Of a DNA stretch of 64,000 bases, positions 15,964 through 23,569 are shown piece after piece. The position numbers were made by a program, and so were the translations under genes. The notes under the pieces were generated by a model, which saw only the letters and a list, made by a program, of their open reading frames with translations, did not search any database and was not told the origin of the DNA. How positions within the stretch are numbered: position 1 is the first letter of the stretch; each line of letters opens with the position of its first letter. The DNA comes from Nocardiopsis alborubida (lineage in GTDB: Bacteria; Actinomycetota; Actinomycetes; Streptosporangiales; Streptosporangiaceae), in the NCBI RefSeq assembly GCF_012396365.1, contig NZ_JAAXPG010000004.1, positions 186,001 to 250,000 on the forward strand, in the 5' to 3' direction.

Positions 15964-16968
15964 TCAGAGCCCTTTCGTTTCCTCTGGGCTCCGCGTCCCC
16001 CGGTACAGCGCGGCCACCACGCCCTCGATGTCGGGTTCGCGCAGGGTCAGGTCGACCACCTCGTGCCGCTGGGCGACGCGGGAGATCACCGCCGCCGGGT
16101 TCTCCGACAGCTCCAGCCACTGGCGCGGGCCGTCCACGCGCACGCACCGGCCGCCCTCCACCTCGATGGCCGGCGCGGGCTCGGCCAGGTCCACGACCAG
16201 CACGCGCGGCGCGGGCACGCTCGCGCGCAGTCCGTCCAGACCGCCGTCGTAGGCCAGGCTCCCCCGGTCGATGACCACCACCCGCTCGCACAGGCGCTCC
16301 ACGTCTCCCAGGTCGTGCGTGGTCAGCAGGATGGTCGTGCCCTCCTCGGCGTTGAGCCGGAGCAGGAACTCGCGGATGCTCGACTTGCTGACCACGTCCA
16401 GACCGATGGTCGGCTCGTCCAACACCAGTAGCCGGGGGCCGTGCAGCAGCGCCGCGGTGAGGTCGCCGCGCATGCGCTGGCCCAGGCTGAGCTGGCGCAC
16501 CGGGGTGGCCAGGAACGGCCCCAGTTCCAGGAGTTCGGTCAGCTCGGCCAGGCGGCGGGCGTGGTCGGCGGCCGGGATCCGGTACATGTGCCGGGTCAGC
16601 TCCAGGCTGTCCCGCAGCGGCAGGTCCCACCACAGGGTGGTGCGCTGGCCGAACACCACGCCGATCCGGCCCGCCAGCCTCGTCCGCTGGCGTGAGGGCT
16701 CCAGACCGGTCACCCGCAGGCGTCCGGAGGTGGGGGTGAGGATGCCCGTGAGCATCTTCATGGTGCTGCTCTTCCCGGCACCGTTGGGGCCCAGGTAACC
16801 GACGATCTCACCGGGCCGCACGGTGAGGTTGACGTCGCGCACGGCGCTGACGGTGCGCCGCCTGCGCCGCAGGAACGGCCCCTCGGACAGGACGAAGTCG
16901 CGGCCCAGGCCGACGGCCTCGATGATCGGCTCGGCGGCGGACGCGCCGGACTCACGGACGGAGGTCAT
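15964..16968 (-). CDS. ABC-2 type exporter ATP-binding protein
   Basis: A 334-aa ATPase of the COG4586 (NatA-like) type. Walker A GPNGAGKSS, Q-loop region FGQRTTLWWDLP, signature LSLGQRMRGDL and Walker B LLVLDEPTIGLD are intact, and the H-loop is TTHDLGDVERL. A C-terminal extension of about 90 residues follows. It energises the two permeases encoded directly upstream, from whose stop it is separated by only 2 nt. ATG 16968 follows GGGAGC. The whole set resembles uncharacterised ABC-2 exporters found widely in actinomycetes. Confidence 0.93.
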   Translation of the reverse strand: MTSVRESGASAAEPIIEAVGLGRDFVLSEGPFLRRRRRTVSAVRDVNLTVRPGEIVGYLGPNGAGKSSTMKMLTGILTPTSGRLRVTGLEPSRQRTRLAGRIGVVFGQRTTLWWDLPLRDSLELTRHMYRIPAADHARRLAELTELLELGPFLATPVRQLSLGQRMRGDLTAALLHGPRLLVLDEPTIGLDVVSKSSIREFLLRLNAEEGTTILLTTHDLGDVERLCERVVVIDRGSLAYDGGLDGLRASVPAPRVLVVDLAEPAPAIEVEGGRCVRVDGPRQWLELSENPAAVISRVAQRHEVVDLTLREPDIEGVVAALYRGTRSPEETKGL

Positions 16969-16970
16969 GC

Positions 16971-17807
16971 TCAGCTCCCGGAGGATCGGTAGTGACGCAG
17001 CCCGAAGCGCCAGCAGGCGGCGGCGACCAGGCACAGGACGGCGGCGACGAGGGGTGTGGCGTGACGCAGGGCGTCCGGCAGCCCCGTCGGGTCGGGGCGG
17101 TCGAGCAGGTACAGGACGGGCTGCCAGGTGACGAAGGCGAGCGGCAGTACGAAGGTCACCGCACGCACGAGGTCGCGGCCGTAGATGGCCAGCGGGTACT
17201 CGGTGAGGGCCTGGCCGCCGTAGGTGATCGAGTTGGCCGCCTCACGGGCGTCGGCGACGAAGAACTGGAGACACGCCCCGATGACCCAGACCGCGCAGCA
17301 GATCGCGGTCCCCGACACCAGCAGCACCGGCAGCATCAGCACCCTGCCGGGGGTCCAGTCGATGTCGCACGCGGCCAGGGCGAAGGCGACCACGACCGTG
17401 CCCGGGACGATCCGGCCCAGGCGGCGCGGCGCGAACCGGTCGGTCGCCATCTGCACGAGCGGTGGCACCGGGCGCACCAGCATCGCGTCGAGCGTTCCGG
17501 CGCGGATGTGCTGCCCCAGCCGCTCGACGTTGCCCAGCAGCATGTCGGCGCAGGCGAAGGCGGTCGCGGCCAACCCGGCGATGAGCAGACCCTCGGCGAG
17601 GCTGAACCCCTCCAGCCGCCCGGCGTGGCCGAACACGACGAGGACGGCGCCGATCTCGGCGAACACGCCTATCGAGGTCGCCAGGGTCATCAGCACCAGC
17701 GAGGTCGGGTACTGGGCCAGGGCACGGCACCAGGTCCAGGCCAGCAGCAGGTAGGCGCGCAGCGGCCAGGCCACGGACTCGCGGGCGCGGAAGAGCAGGT
17801 CAGCCAC
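16971..17807 (-). CDS. ABC-2 type exporter permease (COG3694-like)
   Basis: A 278-aa permease with six hydrophobic segments. The cytoplasmic signature GNVERLGQHIRAGTLDAMLVRPVPPLVQM is characteristic of ABC-2 permeases of this group. It begins inside the last codons of the other permease (8-nt overlap) and is followed after 2 nt by the ATPase, so the three are one operon. The transported compound is unknown. Confidence 0.9.
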   Translation of the reverse strand: MADLLFRARESVAWPLRAYLLLAWTWCRALAQYPTSLVLMTLATSIGVFAEIGAVLVVFGHAGRLEGFSLAEGLLIAGLAATAFACADMLLGNVERLGQHIRAGTLDAMLVRPVPPLVQMATDRFAPRRLGRIVPGTVVVAFALAACDIDWTPGRVLMLPVLLVSGTAICCAVWVIGACLQFFVADAREAANSITYGGQALTEYPLAIYGRDLVRAVTFVLPLAFVTWQPVLYLLDRPDPTGLPDALRHATPLVAAVLCLVAAACWRFGLRHYRSSGS

Positions 17808-18600
17808 CCTGGACCACCACCCTGCGGGTCGCGCGGGCGGTGACCCACGCGCCCAGGCCGAACAGGGCGGCGGCCCACCACGCCTGGAGGGCCAGCCCGC
17901 CGAGCACGGTGCCGCCCGGCAGGGTGTCCTTGCCGAGCATGATCTCGGCGGGGATCTGGACCATCGACGCCCACGGCAGCAGCCGCAGGGTGTCGGCCGG
18001 CGCCGGGGGGAACAGGGTGAGCGGCAGCAGCATCCCGGCGGCCACCGGGCCGAGCAGCCCGGCCACCGCCCAGATCCCGCTGGAGTCCAGGAGCCAGAAC
18101 CCGGCCAGTTCGTACAGGTAGCGCAGTCCGAACGAGACCAGTGTGGCCAGCACGGCGGACAGCAGGACGGCGGCCCAGCGGACCGGGTCGCCGGGCAGGT
18201 CCAGGTCGAACAACAGCATCCCCACGGTGAACGTGGGCACCCCGCGGAAGACCAGGTTGAACGTGGCCCGGCCGAGGTCCTCGGCCAGCCACCAGCCCTG
18301 GAGGGAGACCGGCCGCATCAGGTCGGTGCCCACGGCGCCCGAGCGCACCCGCTCGCCCAGTTCCAGGGGCGGGCCCATGATGGCGACCATGCCGATCAGG
18401 CCCTGGCTGACGAACACCTGGGTGACGGCGTCCCCGGCGTCGTAGCCGTTGATCTCGGGGCGCGCCGCGAACAGGGCGAGCATGACGGTGGCGTTGATCG
18501 TGCCGAAGACGGAGTTGGTGAAGATCCCGGCGATCGTGGCCGCGCGGTAGGTGGAATAGCGGTGCAGCCCTCGGGCGTACACCGCGAAGTAGACGCGCAC
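17800..18600 (-). CDS. ABC-2 type exporter permease (COG4587-like)
   Basis: A 266-aa permease, first gene of the exporter operon. Six hydrophobic segments are visible, with the loop ELGERVRSGAVGTDLMRPVSLQGWW that is homologous to the equivalent loop of its partner. GTG 18600 (VRVYFAVYARG) is chosen: AGGAG lies nine bases upstream and the preceding in-frame sequence is not protein-like. A large inverted repeat sits 18-57 bp upstream of the start. Confidence 0.88.
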   Translation of the reverse strand: MRVYFAVYARGLHRYSTYRAATIAGIFTNSVFGTINATVMLALFAARPEINGYDAGDAVTQVFVSQGLIGMVAIMGPPLELGERVRSGAVGTDLMRPVSLQGWWLAEDLGRATFNLVFRGVPTFTVGMLLFDLDLPGDPVRWAAVLLSAVLATLVSFGLRYLYELAGFWLLDSSGIWAVAGLLGPVAAGMLLPLTLFPPAPADTLRLLPWASMVQIPAEIMLGKDTLPGGTVLGGLALQAWWAAALFGLGAWVTARATRRVVVQGG

Positions 18601-18617
18601 GGGCGTGGACTCCTGGT

Positions 18618-18657
18618 GTGTCGAGACGTGCAGGTGGTGAACTACCGGTCTCGACAC
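18618..18657. promoter_or_regulatory. Nested inverted repeat upstream of the ABC exporter operon
   Basis: Perfect arms GTGTCGAGAC (18618-18627) and GTCTCGACAC (18648-18657) flank a second inner pair, GGTGGT with ACTACC. It ends immediately before the AGGAG ribosome site of the first permease. It could be an operator for a TetR- or MarR-type repressor, or a leader hairpin that controls translation. Confidence 0.5.
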
Positions 18658-18885
18658 CGGGGGCCGGGGAGACACGGGGGTCCGGCACGTCCCTGTCGCA
18701 CGGGGCTCAGGTCCGGGTCGCCGCGAGTGGCGAAGATAGCACACACGGGACCGCCGCCGGTCCGGATCACGACGGAATCGGGGCGTGCGGAACACGGGTG
18801 TGATGACGGGGGCGGGGTCACGCCGGTGTCTCCCCTTGTACAGGCGGACCGCGCCGCCCCCGTCGCCCGCCCGGCCCCGCCCCCT
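18658..18885. other. Intergenic region upstream of ABC exporter
   Basis: No gene is supported between the nested inverted repeat and the degenerate repeats at 18886. The region contains the distal promoter area of the leftward exporter operon and no recognisable motif. Confidence 0.4.
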
Positions 18886-19072
18886 CCCCTCAGCGGGGGC
18901 GCGCGGACCAGGCGGGGTCTTCGCTCCCGCATCCCCTCGGCGGGGTGTGCGGGACAGTGGGGTGTCTGCTCCTGCTTTCCTTCGACGGGGCGTGCGAGGC
19001 AGGTGAGGTGCCTGCTTGCGTTGCGCCTCGGCGGGATGTGCGGCTCAGGCGAGGTCTCTGCCCCCGCCGCGC
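18886..19072. repeat. Degenerate 47-bp tandem repeat, four units
   Basis: Units begin near 18886, 18933, 18979 and 19026, each starting CC(C)CTC-CGGGG and running through a GTG-rich middle to a pyrimidine-rich CTGCTCCTGC-like end. Identity between units is moderate. The last unit enters the 3' end of the AmaP-like gene. The array separates the Asp23 cluster from the ABC exporter. Confidence 0.55.
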
Positions 19073-19830
19073 CCCGAGACCGACATGCGCACGACGGTGG
19101 GCAGCCGCTCTAGTTCCAGGGACGCGCGCAGGGAGCCGACTCCCTCGTCCCGGCAGGTGCGCCACACGTCCACGGGATCGGCGTCCTCGGTCAGCACCAG
19201 GTCGAGCCACAGGCGCGGCTCCCGCGCGGACTCGGTGAACCTCGCCCTGCCGCGCACCACGCGCGGGTGCGCGCTGAGCCGGGTGGCCAGGGCGTTCCCG
19301 GCGGCGGACGGCGACACCTCGGTCCGCCCCGACGCCGTGTCCGGGCCCACGAGCAGCCTGCGCGGGCGGTACGCGCGGCCCTGGACCAGCAGCCAGCGCA
19401 CCGACAGCACGGTGAGCACCAACGCGACCGCCGCGGCGGCGTGTGGGGTCCAGGGCCAGGCCAGGGCCCGTGCCACCGGTTCGAGGCCGGTCAGCGGGGC
19501 GGCGGCGGGACCGTCGCCGAACAGGCCGCCGCCGACGGCGAGCCCGGCCGCGCCGACGACCAGGAGTACCAGGCCGGTGAGGAACAGCCCGAGCCGGTTG
19601 CCCCGAGCCGTCCTCCTGCTGCGGCGGTGGGGGAAGCCCCGGATCGTGGACCGGGTCGGTGCGCCCCCGTGTGCCGCGCTGGCGCGTGTCGTGCCGGTGC
19701 CGACTGCGCCTGCGTCCACCGGGTCCGCGTCGCCCGGACCGGTGTCGTCCGGACGGGTATCGGCTGGGTCCGCGTCGCCCGGACGGGTGTCGGCTGGGTC
19801 CGGTTCCGGTACGGATCGCCGTCCGTCCAT
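19045..19830 (-). CDS. AmaP-like alkaline shock membrane anchor
   Basis: A 261-aa protein whose disordered, Asp/Pro-rich N-terminus (repeated DTRPGDADPAD and similar) precedes two membrane helices (LGLFLTGLVLLVVGAAGLAVGGG; AAAAVALVLTVLSVRWLLVQGRAY) and a C-terminal Asp23-like soluble domain (VRGRARFTESAREPRLWLDLVLTEDADP). This layout matches AmaP, which tethers Asp23 to the membrane in Firmicutes. It starts 2 nt after the stop of the DUF6286 gene and is the last gene of the cluster. Confidence 0.8.
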   Translation of the reverse strand: MDGRRSVPEPDPADTRPGDADPADTRPDDTGPGDADPVDAGAVGTGTTRASAAHGGAPTRSTIRGFPHRRSRRTARGNRLGLFLTGLVLLVVGAAGLAVGGGLFGDGPAAAPLTGLEPVARALAWPWTPHAAAAVALVLTVLSVRWLLVQGRAYRPRRLLVGPDTASGRTEVSPSAAGNALATRLSAHPRVVRGRARFTESAREPRLWLDLVLTEDADPVDVWRTCRDEGVGSLRASLELERLPTVVRMSVSGRGGGRDLA

Positions 19831-19832
19831 GC

Positions 19833-20471
19833 TCACGCCTCCTCCCGCACCCGGACGCGGACCCTCGGGGCGCGGACCGGGACGAGTTCCTCCAGCCTCC
19901 GCCGCACGGCCGCGTCCACGTCCCGCCTCAGCCGGCGGTCGCCGCGTACGTGCGTGCGCGCCAGCACCCGCACCGTGCCGCGGCCCACCCGCACCCGCGC
20001 GCCGCGGATACCGTCCACCCCGCGCGCCGAGACGGCGAGGAGGTCGCGCAGCGCCCGACGGGACAGGCCCACGGCCATGTCGCGGTCGTCGGTGCGCAGG
20101 ACCAGGTGGCCGCCGTACCCGGGCAGCGACGCCGCGATCAGCAGCGTCAGGCCCAGGGCGGCGGCGACCGCGGAGGCCAGCATGGTCTCGGGCGCCTCCC
20201 ACGGGGTCGTGGCGGCGTGGGCGACCATGCCGTCCACCGCGGGGAACGGCGCGGGCAGGCCGACCAGGCTCGCGGTGATCACGGCGAGTACCAGCCCGGA
20301 GACCACCGCCACCGAGGCGGCGACCACGACGGCGGGCAGCGCCCGCCGGGGCCGGAAGACCCTCACCGCGGTCCGCCGGGCCCTCCGGCTTCCGTGTTGG
20401 CTCCCGGGCGGGAGGTCGCCCGGGGCCGCGGACGCCTCTCGGGTCCGCTCCTCCTCCTGGAGGGAAGTCAT
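19833..20471 (-). CDS. DUF6286 membrane protein of the Asp23 cluster
   Basis: A 212-aa protein with two membrane helices (LPAVVVAASVAVVSGLVLAVITASLVG; MLASAVAAALGLTLLIAASLPG) and a C-terminal domain of alternating basic strands (VRVGRGTVRVLARTHVRG) that resembles the ligand-free part of AmaP/Asp23 proteins. It follows the Asp23 gene by 19 nt and is coupled to the AmaP-like gene. Its helical hairpin is clearly related to that of the protein encoded at 24917-25408. Confidence 0.82.
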   Translation of the reverse strand: MTSLQEEERTREASAAPGDLPPGSQHGSRRARRTAVRVFRPRRALPAVVVAASVAVVSGLVLAVITASLVGLPAPFPAVDGMVAHAATTPWEAPETMLASAVAAALGLTLLIAASLPGYGGHLVLRTDDRDMAVGLSRRALRDLLAVSARGVDGIRGARVRVGRGTVRVLARTHVRGDRRLRRDVDAAVRRRLEELVPVRAPRVRVRVREEA

Positions 20472-20490
20472 GTCCGCTTCCTCCGATGGC

Positions 20491-20985
20491 TCAGCGCACC
20501 CGCGGCGCGGGTACGAGTTCGACGATCTCGATGTCGGTGCTGTGGACGGTCAGCCCGGTGAGGCCCTCCACCGTGGCGACCACGTGCGCGCGGACCTCCT
20601 CGGCGGTGCGGGCGAGCGGGGAGGGGTAGGCGACGGCGATCTCCAGGCGCAGCCCCACACGGGAGCCGCCCCGGCGTACCTCGGCGCGGGCCGTCCGGCC
20701 CTCGCCCACCAGCCCGCCCAGCCGGTCGCCCAGGGGGCGGGTGGACCGGTGCTCGGCGGCGGCCGCGCACGCCAGGCGGCGGACCGCCCGGTCGGACACG
20801 ACCGTGGTGCCGCGCTCCTCGGGCGGTAGCCGGGGCGCGCGCCGGTCCGGCTCGGCGCCGGACCGCGCACGCGCGTCGGGCGTTCCGGCGGCGGTCTCCG
20901 CGCCTGCCCCGGCTCCCGCGGCCACCGCGGCGTCATCCCCGGCGGCCGGGCCGCGGCTCCCCGGGAAGGCCTCGGCGGCGCTCAC
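20491..20985 (-). CDS. Asp23/Gls24 family envelope stress protein (1)
   Basis: A 164-aa protein. Residues 1-55 are low-complexity Ala/Gly/Asp-rich, and the remainder is an Asp23 domain (TVVSDRAVRRLACAAAAEH, VGLRLEIAVAYPSPLARTAEEVRAHVVATVEGLTGLTVHSTDIEIVEL). Asp23 proteins form membrane-associated networks under cell-envelope stress. Its start overlaps the DUF2273 stop by ATGA. Confidence 0.9.
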   Translation of the reverse strand: MSAAEAFPGSRGPAAGDDAAVAAGAGAGAETAAGTPDARARSGAEPDRRAPRLPPEERGTTVVSDRAVRRLACAAAAEHRSTRPLGDRLGGLVGEGRTARAEVRRGGSRVGLRLEIAVAYPSPLARTAEEVRAHVVATVEGLTGLTVHSTDIEIVELVPAPRVR

Positions 20986-21167
20986 CGGCGACCGCCGCGC
21001 TCACGGCGCGTGAACAGCTCCGCGAGGTCGACCTCGCCCTCGTAGGCCCTCCCCGCCAGGAAGCCCGCGGCCCCCAGGGCCAGGACCAGGAGGAAGGCCC
21101 CGAAGCCGCCGAAGGCGGCGGCGAGGCCGAGGACCGCCCCGAAGGCGAGTCCGACGATCGACCACAT
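20982..21167 (-). CDS. DUF2273-like small membrane protein
   Basis: A 61-aa protein made of two closely spaced hydrophobic helices (IVGLAFGAVLGLAAAFGGFGAFLLVLALGAAGFLAGRA) and a charged tail (YEGEVDLAELFTRRERGGRR). DUF2273 proteins regularly accompany Asp23 and AmaP genes and presumably help hold them at the membrane. It is translationally coupled to the downstream Asp23 gene by a 4-nt overlap. Confidence 0.82.
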   Translation of the reverse strand: MWSIVGLAFGAVLGLAAAFGGFGAFLLVLALGAAGFLAGRAYEGEVDLAELFTRRERGGRR

Positions 21168-21220
21168 GGGTCCTCACTCCCTCACATCGTGTCTGCCGGT
21201 GTGCCGCTGCCGCTCCGCCG

Positions 21221-21727
21221 TCACCTGACCCTCGGTTCGGCGGCGGTGGAGCGGCCTTCCTCCTCGTCCGGCAGGTGGATGTCGTCCACGGTCACGTTGA
21301 CCTCCGTGACCTCCAAGCCGGTCATCCGCTCCACACCGGAGATGACGTTGCGCCGCACGACGGCCGCCAGGTCGGGGATCGAGACGCCGTACTCGACGAC
21401 GAGGTTGATGTCCACCGCGGCCTGGCGCTCGCCGACCTCCACGGCCACGCCGCGCGCCGCGGTGCTGGTGGAGGTGGAGCCGGGGATGCGCTCGCGGACG
21501 GCGTCGAAGGCGCGTCCGGCCCCGCCGCCCATGTGGTGGACGCCCCGGACCTCCCGGGCGGCCATGCCGGCGATCTTGGCGACCACGTGGTCGGCGATCG
21601 AGGTGCGCCCGGTGTCAGTGTTCAGTTCGTGGGAGTGCTGGGCGCGCACGGGGACGGTGCTCGCGCCGCCCGCCTCGCGCAGCTCGGCGGGGGCGGGTCC
21701 ACTGTTCTGGGCGCTCTTCGCGGCCAT
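21221..21727 (-). CDS. Asp23/Gls24 family envelope stress protein (2)
   Basis: A 168-aa protein with a full Asp23 domain: GRTSIADHVVAKIAGMAAREVRGVHHMGG, then AVDINLVVEYGVSIPDLAAVVRRNVISGVERMTGLEVTEVNVTVDDIHLP. This is the longest and most canonical member of the three Asp23-type proteins here. It is upstream of the DUF2273 gene by 53 nt and probably belongs to the same transcript. Confidence 0.92.
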   Translation of the reverse strand: MAAKSAQNSGPAPAELREAGGASTVPVRAQHSHELNTDTGRTSIADHVVAKIAGMAAREVRGVHHMGGGAGRAFDAVRERIPGSTSTSTAARGVAVEVGERQAAVDINLVVEYGVSIPDLAAVVRRNVISGVERMTGLEVTEVNVTVDDIHLPDEEEGRSTAAEPRVR

Positions 21728-21909
21728 GGTCGGATCTCCTTGCGTTGTCGGGTTCTCGGTTCGGGGTGGAAACGGGCGGCCCGCCGCGGGCGGGCCCGTC
21801 CGCCGGTCCTTCGGTCGGGGCCGCCGGTGCCGCTCCGAGCTGGACCTTCGGTCTTCCCCGGGCGGCGCCGCCGACTCCTCCTCCTTCTCCGTCGGCGGCG
21901 TTGCGGCCT

Positions 21910-22101
21910 CTACCGCCGGTGGCTCCGTGAGGAGGCCGTGAAGCGGGCCGCCGCGTCGACGACCGCGTCCCGGCTGTCGGTCCGGACGTGCTCCGGCACG
22001 GCGCCGGGGGTGCGGGCCGGGGGCGGAGTCCCCGCCGGGGCGGCCGCTCCGGCGGCGCGCCAGGCGGCCGTTCTCCTGGGGTCGAACCCGGTCTCTCCCA
22101 T
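21910..22101 (-). CDS. Small hypothetical protein heading the Asp23 cluster
   Basis: A 63-aa frame (MGETGFDPRRTAAWRAAGAA...) rich in Ala, Pro and Arg, with no membrane segment. ATG 22101 is preceded by GAGGAG eight bases away, the best ribosome site in the region. It is the first frame on the minus strand before the Asp23 genes, opposite the divergent ECF sigma gene. Homology is not recognised, and the call rests on the ribosome site and position. Confidence 0.45.
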   Translation of the reverse strand: MGETGFDPRRTAAWRAAGAAAPAGTPPPARTPGAVPEHVRTDSRDAVVDAAARFTASSRSHRR

Positions 22102-22192
22102 GGCGGTGCTCCTCGCTCGCTCGGCGTCGCCCGTCGTGGCGCCGTCACAGGGAAGGACACGGGGGAGGGCCGTCGGCTCACGGTCACTTTCA

Positions 22193-22208
22193 TGTGACCT
22201 GCGTCACC
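22193..22208. promoter_or_regulatory. CRP-like site in the sigma/Asp23 divergent region
   Basis: TGTGACCTGCGTCACC fits the TGTGA-N6-TCACA pattern of CRP/Cmr proteins with one mismatch. An adjoining GTCAC (22183-22187) makes a second overlapping palindrome, GTCAC-N6-GTGAC. It is 101 bp upstream of the ECF start and about 90 bp upstream of the leftward small gene, so it could act on either promoter. Confidence 0.35.
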
Positions 22209-22308
22209 GCCAGTGTGGGGGAGGCTCGGGCGCGGGGCTGCCGTGTTCGGGCAGAAACCTGGGGTAGTTTCTCTGTGCTCGTGTACGGGAGGGGTGGCCG
22301 CGGCGACG

Positions 22309-22857
22309 ATGCACAGGGAAACCGCACTTCCGGAGAGCGTGCTCGTGGAGCGCGCCCAGGACGGGGACGACAGGGCGTTCGAGGACCTCGTCCGTCGGCA
22401 CCAGGACGCCGTCTACCGGATCGCCCTGCGTGTGCTGCGCGATCCCGCCGACGCGCGGGACGCGGCACAGGAGGCCCTGGTCACCGCGTGGCGCAGGCTT
22501 CCCGAGCTCGCCGACCCGCAGAGCTTCCCCGCCTGGCTCAACCGCATCGTGGGGCGGCGCGCCCTGAACATGCTGCGTGCCCGCAGGCCGGTGGAACCGG
22601 TGGAGGACGACGAGCGGCTGGAGGCACGGGAGCCCGGGCCGGCGGGGGTGACGCTCGCGGGCGACCTGCGCGAGGCTCTGCTCGAAGCCCTGTCGGGACT
22701 GCCGCCCCCGCAGCGGATCTGCTGGGTTCTGCGCGAAATGGAAGGATTGGGCTATGAAGAGATAGCGGAGATCGTCGACACGACCCCGACCGCTGTGCGT
22801 GGACGTATTCACCGCGCGCGTACCCATCTCGTGGAGGCGCTTGAGCCATGGCGGTAG
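22309..22857 (+). CDS. ECF-type RNA polymerase sigma factor
   Basis: A 182-aa sigma-70 family factor with region 2 (DGDDRAFEDLVRRHQDAVYRIALRVLRDPADARDAAQEALVTAWRRL) and region 4 (LPPPQRICWVLREMEGLGYEEIAEIVDTTPTAVRGRIHRARTHL). ATG 22309 or the upstream GTG 22294 may be used; GGGAGGGG lies at 22285-22292. Its stop overlaps the start of the anti-sigma/Asp23 gene by 10 nt, so the pair is co-translated. Divergent orientation to the Asp23/AmaP cluster suggests these envelope genes as targets. Confidence 0.9.
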   Translation: MHRETALPESVLVERAQDGDDRAFEDLVRRHQDAVYRIALRVLRDPADARDAAQEALVTAWRRLPELADPQSFPAWLNRIVGRRALNMLRARRPVEPVEDDERLEAREPGPAGVTLAGDLREALLEALSGLPPPQRICWVLREMEGLGYEEIAEIVDTTPTAVRGRIHRARTHLVEALEPWR

Positions 22858-23405
22858 ACCCGTCCGACGACCACGACCGACTGCCCTGCGGAACCTCGGT
22901 GGACGCACTCCTGAGGGACCTGCTGTCCGGTCGGCTCACCGAGCACGAGTCCGCCTGCGAGCACTGCCGGGCGGAGGCGAGTGGGCTGCGCCCGCTCGTC
23001 GACGCGGTGCGCCGGGACGGCGAGGAGGAGGTCACCGCTCCTCCCGGGCTGCTCGCGGACGTCATGCGCGTGGTGCGTGCGGAGCGCCGCTCCGAGGGGA
23101 CGATCGTCCTGAGCGGCTCCGGTCCCGGCGGCACCGAGGTCAGGGAGTCGGCCGTGGCGGCCATGCTCCGGACCTCAGTCGAGTCCGTCCCGGGCGTCGT
23201 GGTCGGCCGCTGCCGCGTCGAGCAGACCCGCGAGGGCCTCTCCGTCCGGGCCACGGCGCGGGTCGCCGTCGGCTTCCCCATCCCCGACGCCGCCGACGCC
23301 GCCCGGCGCGCCATGCGCTCCCTGGCCGAACAGCGGCTGGGCCTGTCCGTCGCCCGCCTGGACATCGATGTCGTCGACCTGGACGACCCGGCCCGGGGCC
23401 GGTGA
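22848..23405 (+). CDS. Zinc anti-sigma motif fused to an Asp23-like domain
   Basis: A 185-aa soluble protein. The N-terminus has the ZAS anti-sigma zinc motif HxxxCxxC (H33, C37, C40) plus C14, while residues 90-180 form an Asp23-like domain (VRESAVAAMLRTSVESVPGVVVGRCRVEQ, RRAMRSLAEQRLGLSVARLDIDVVDLDD). There is no membrane helix. It overlaps the sigma gene by 10 nt. The natural reading is an anti-sigma factor whose Asp23 module senses or joins the membrane Asp23 network. Similar fusions exist in other actinomycetes, annotated simply as Asp23 proteins. Confidence 0.82.
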   Translation: MAVDPSDDHDRLPCGTSVDALLRDLLSGRLTEHESACEHCRAEASGLRPLVDAVRRDGEEEVTAPPGLLADVMRVVRAERRSEGTIVLSGSGPGGTEVRESAVAAMLRTSVESVPGVVVGRCRVEQTREGLSVRATARVAVGFPIPDAADAARRAMRSLAEQRLGLSVARLDIDVVDLDDPARGR

Positions 23406-23569
23406 GGACGGAGCCGTCCGCGCCTTCGCCCGCCGGCCCTGCCCGGCCGTCCGCGCGGACGCCGGCGTGGCCGTTCGGATGGCCGATCGGCTGATCCGGG
23501 CGGACCGCCGCCCTGCCAGCCTGGAGTTCCCGGAACACCGGGAACCCGGCTCAGGGAAGGGAAGAGACG

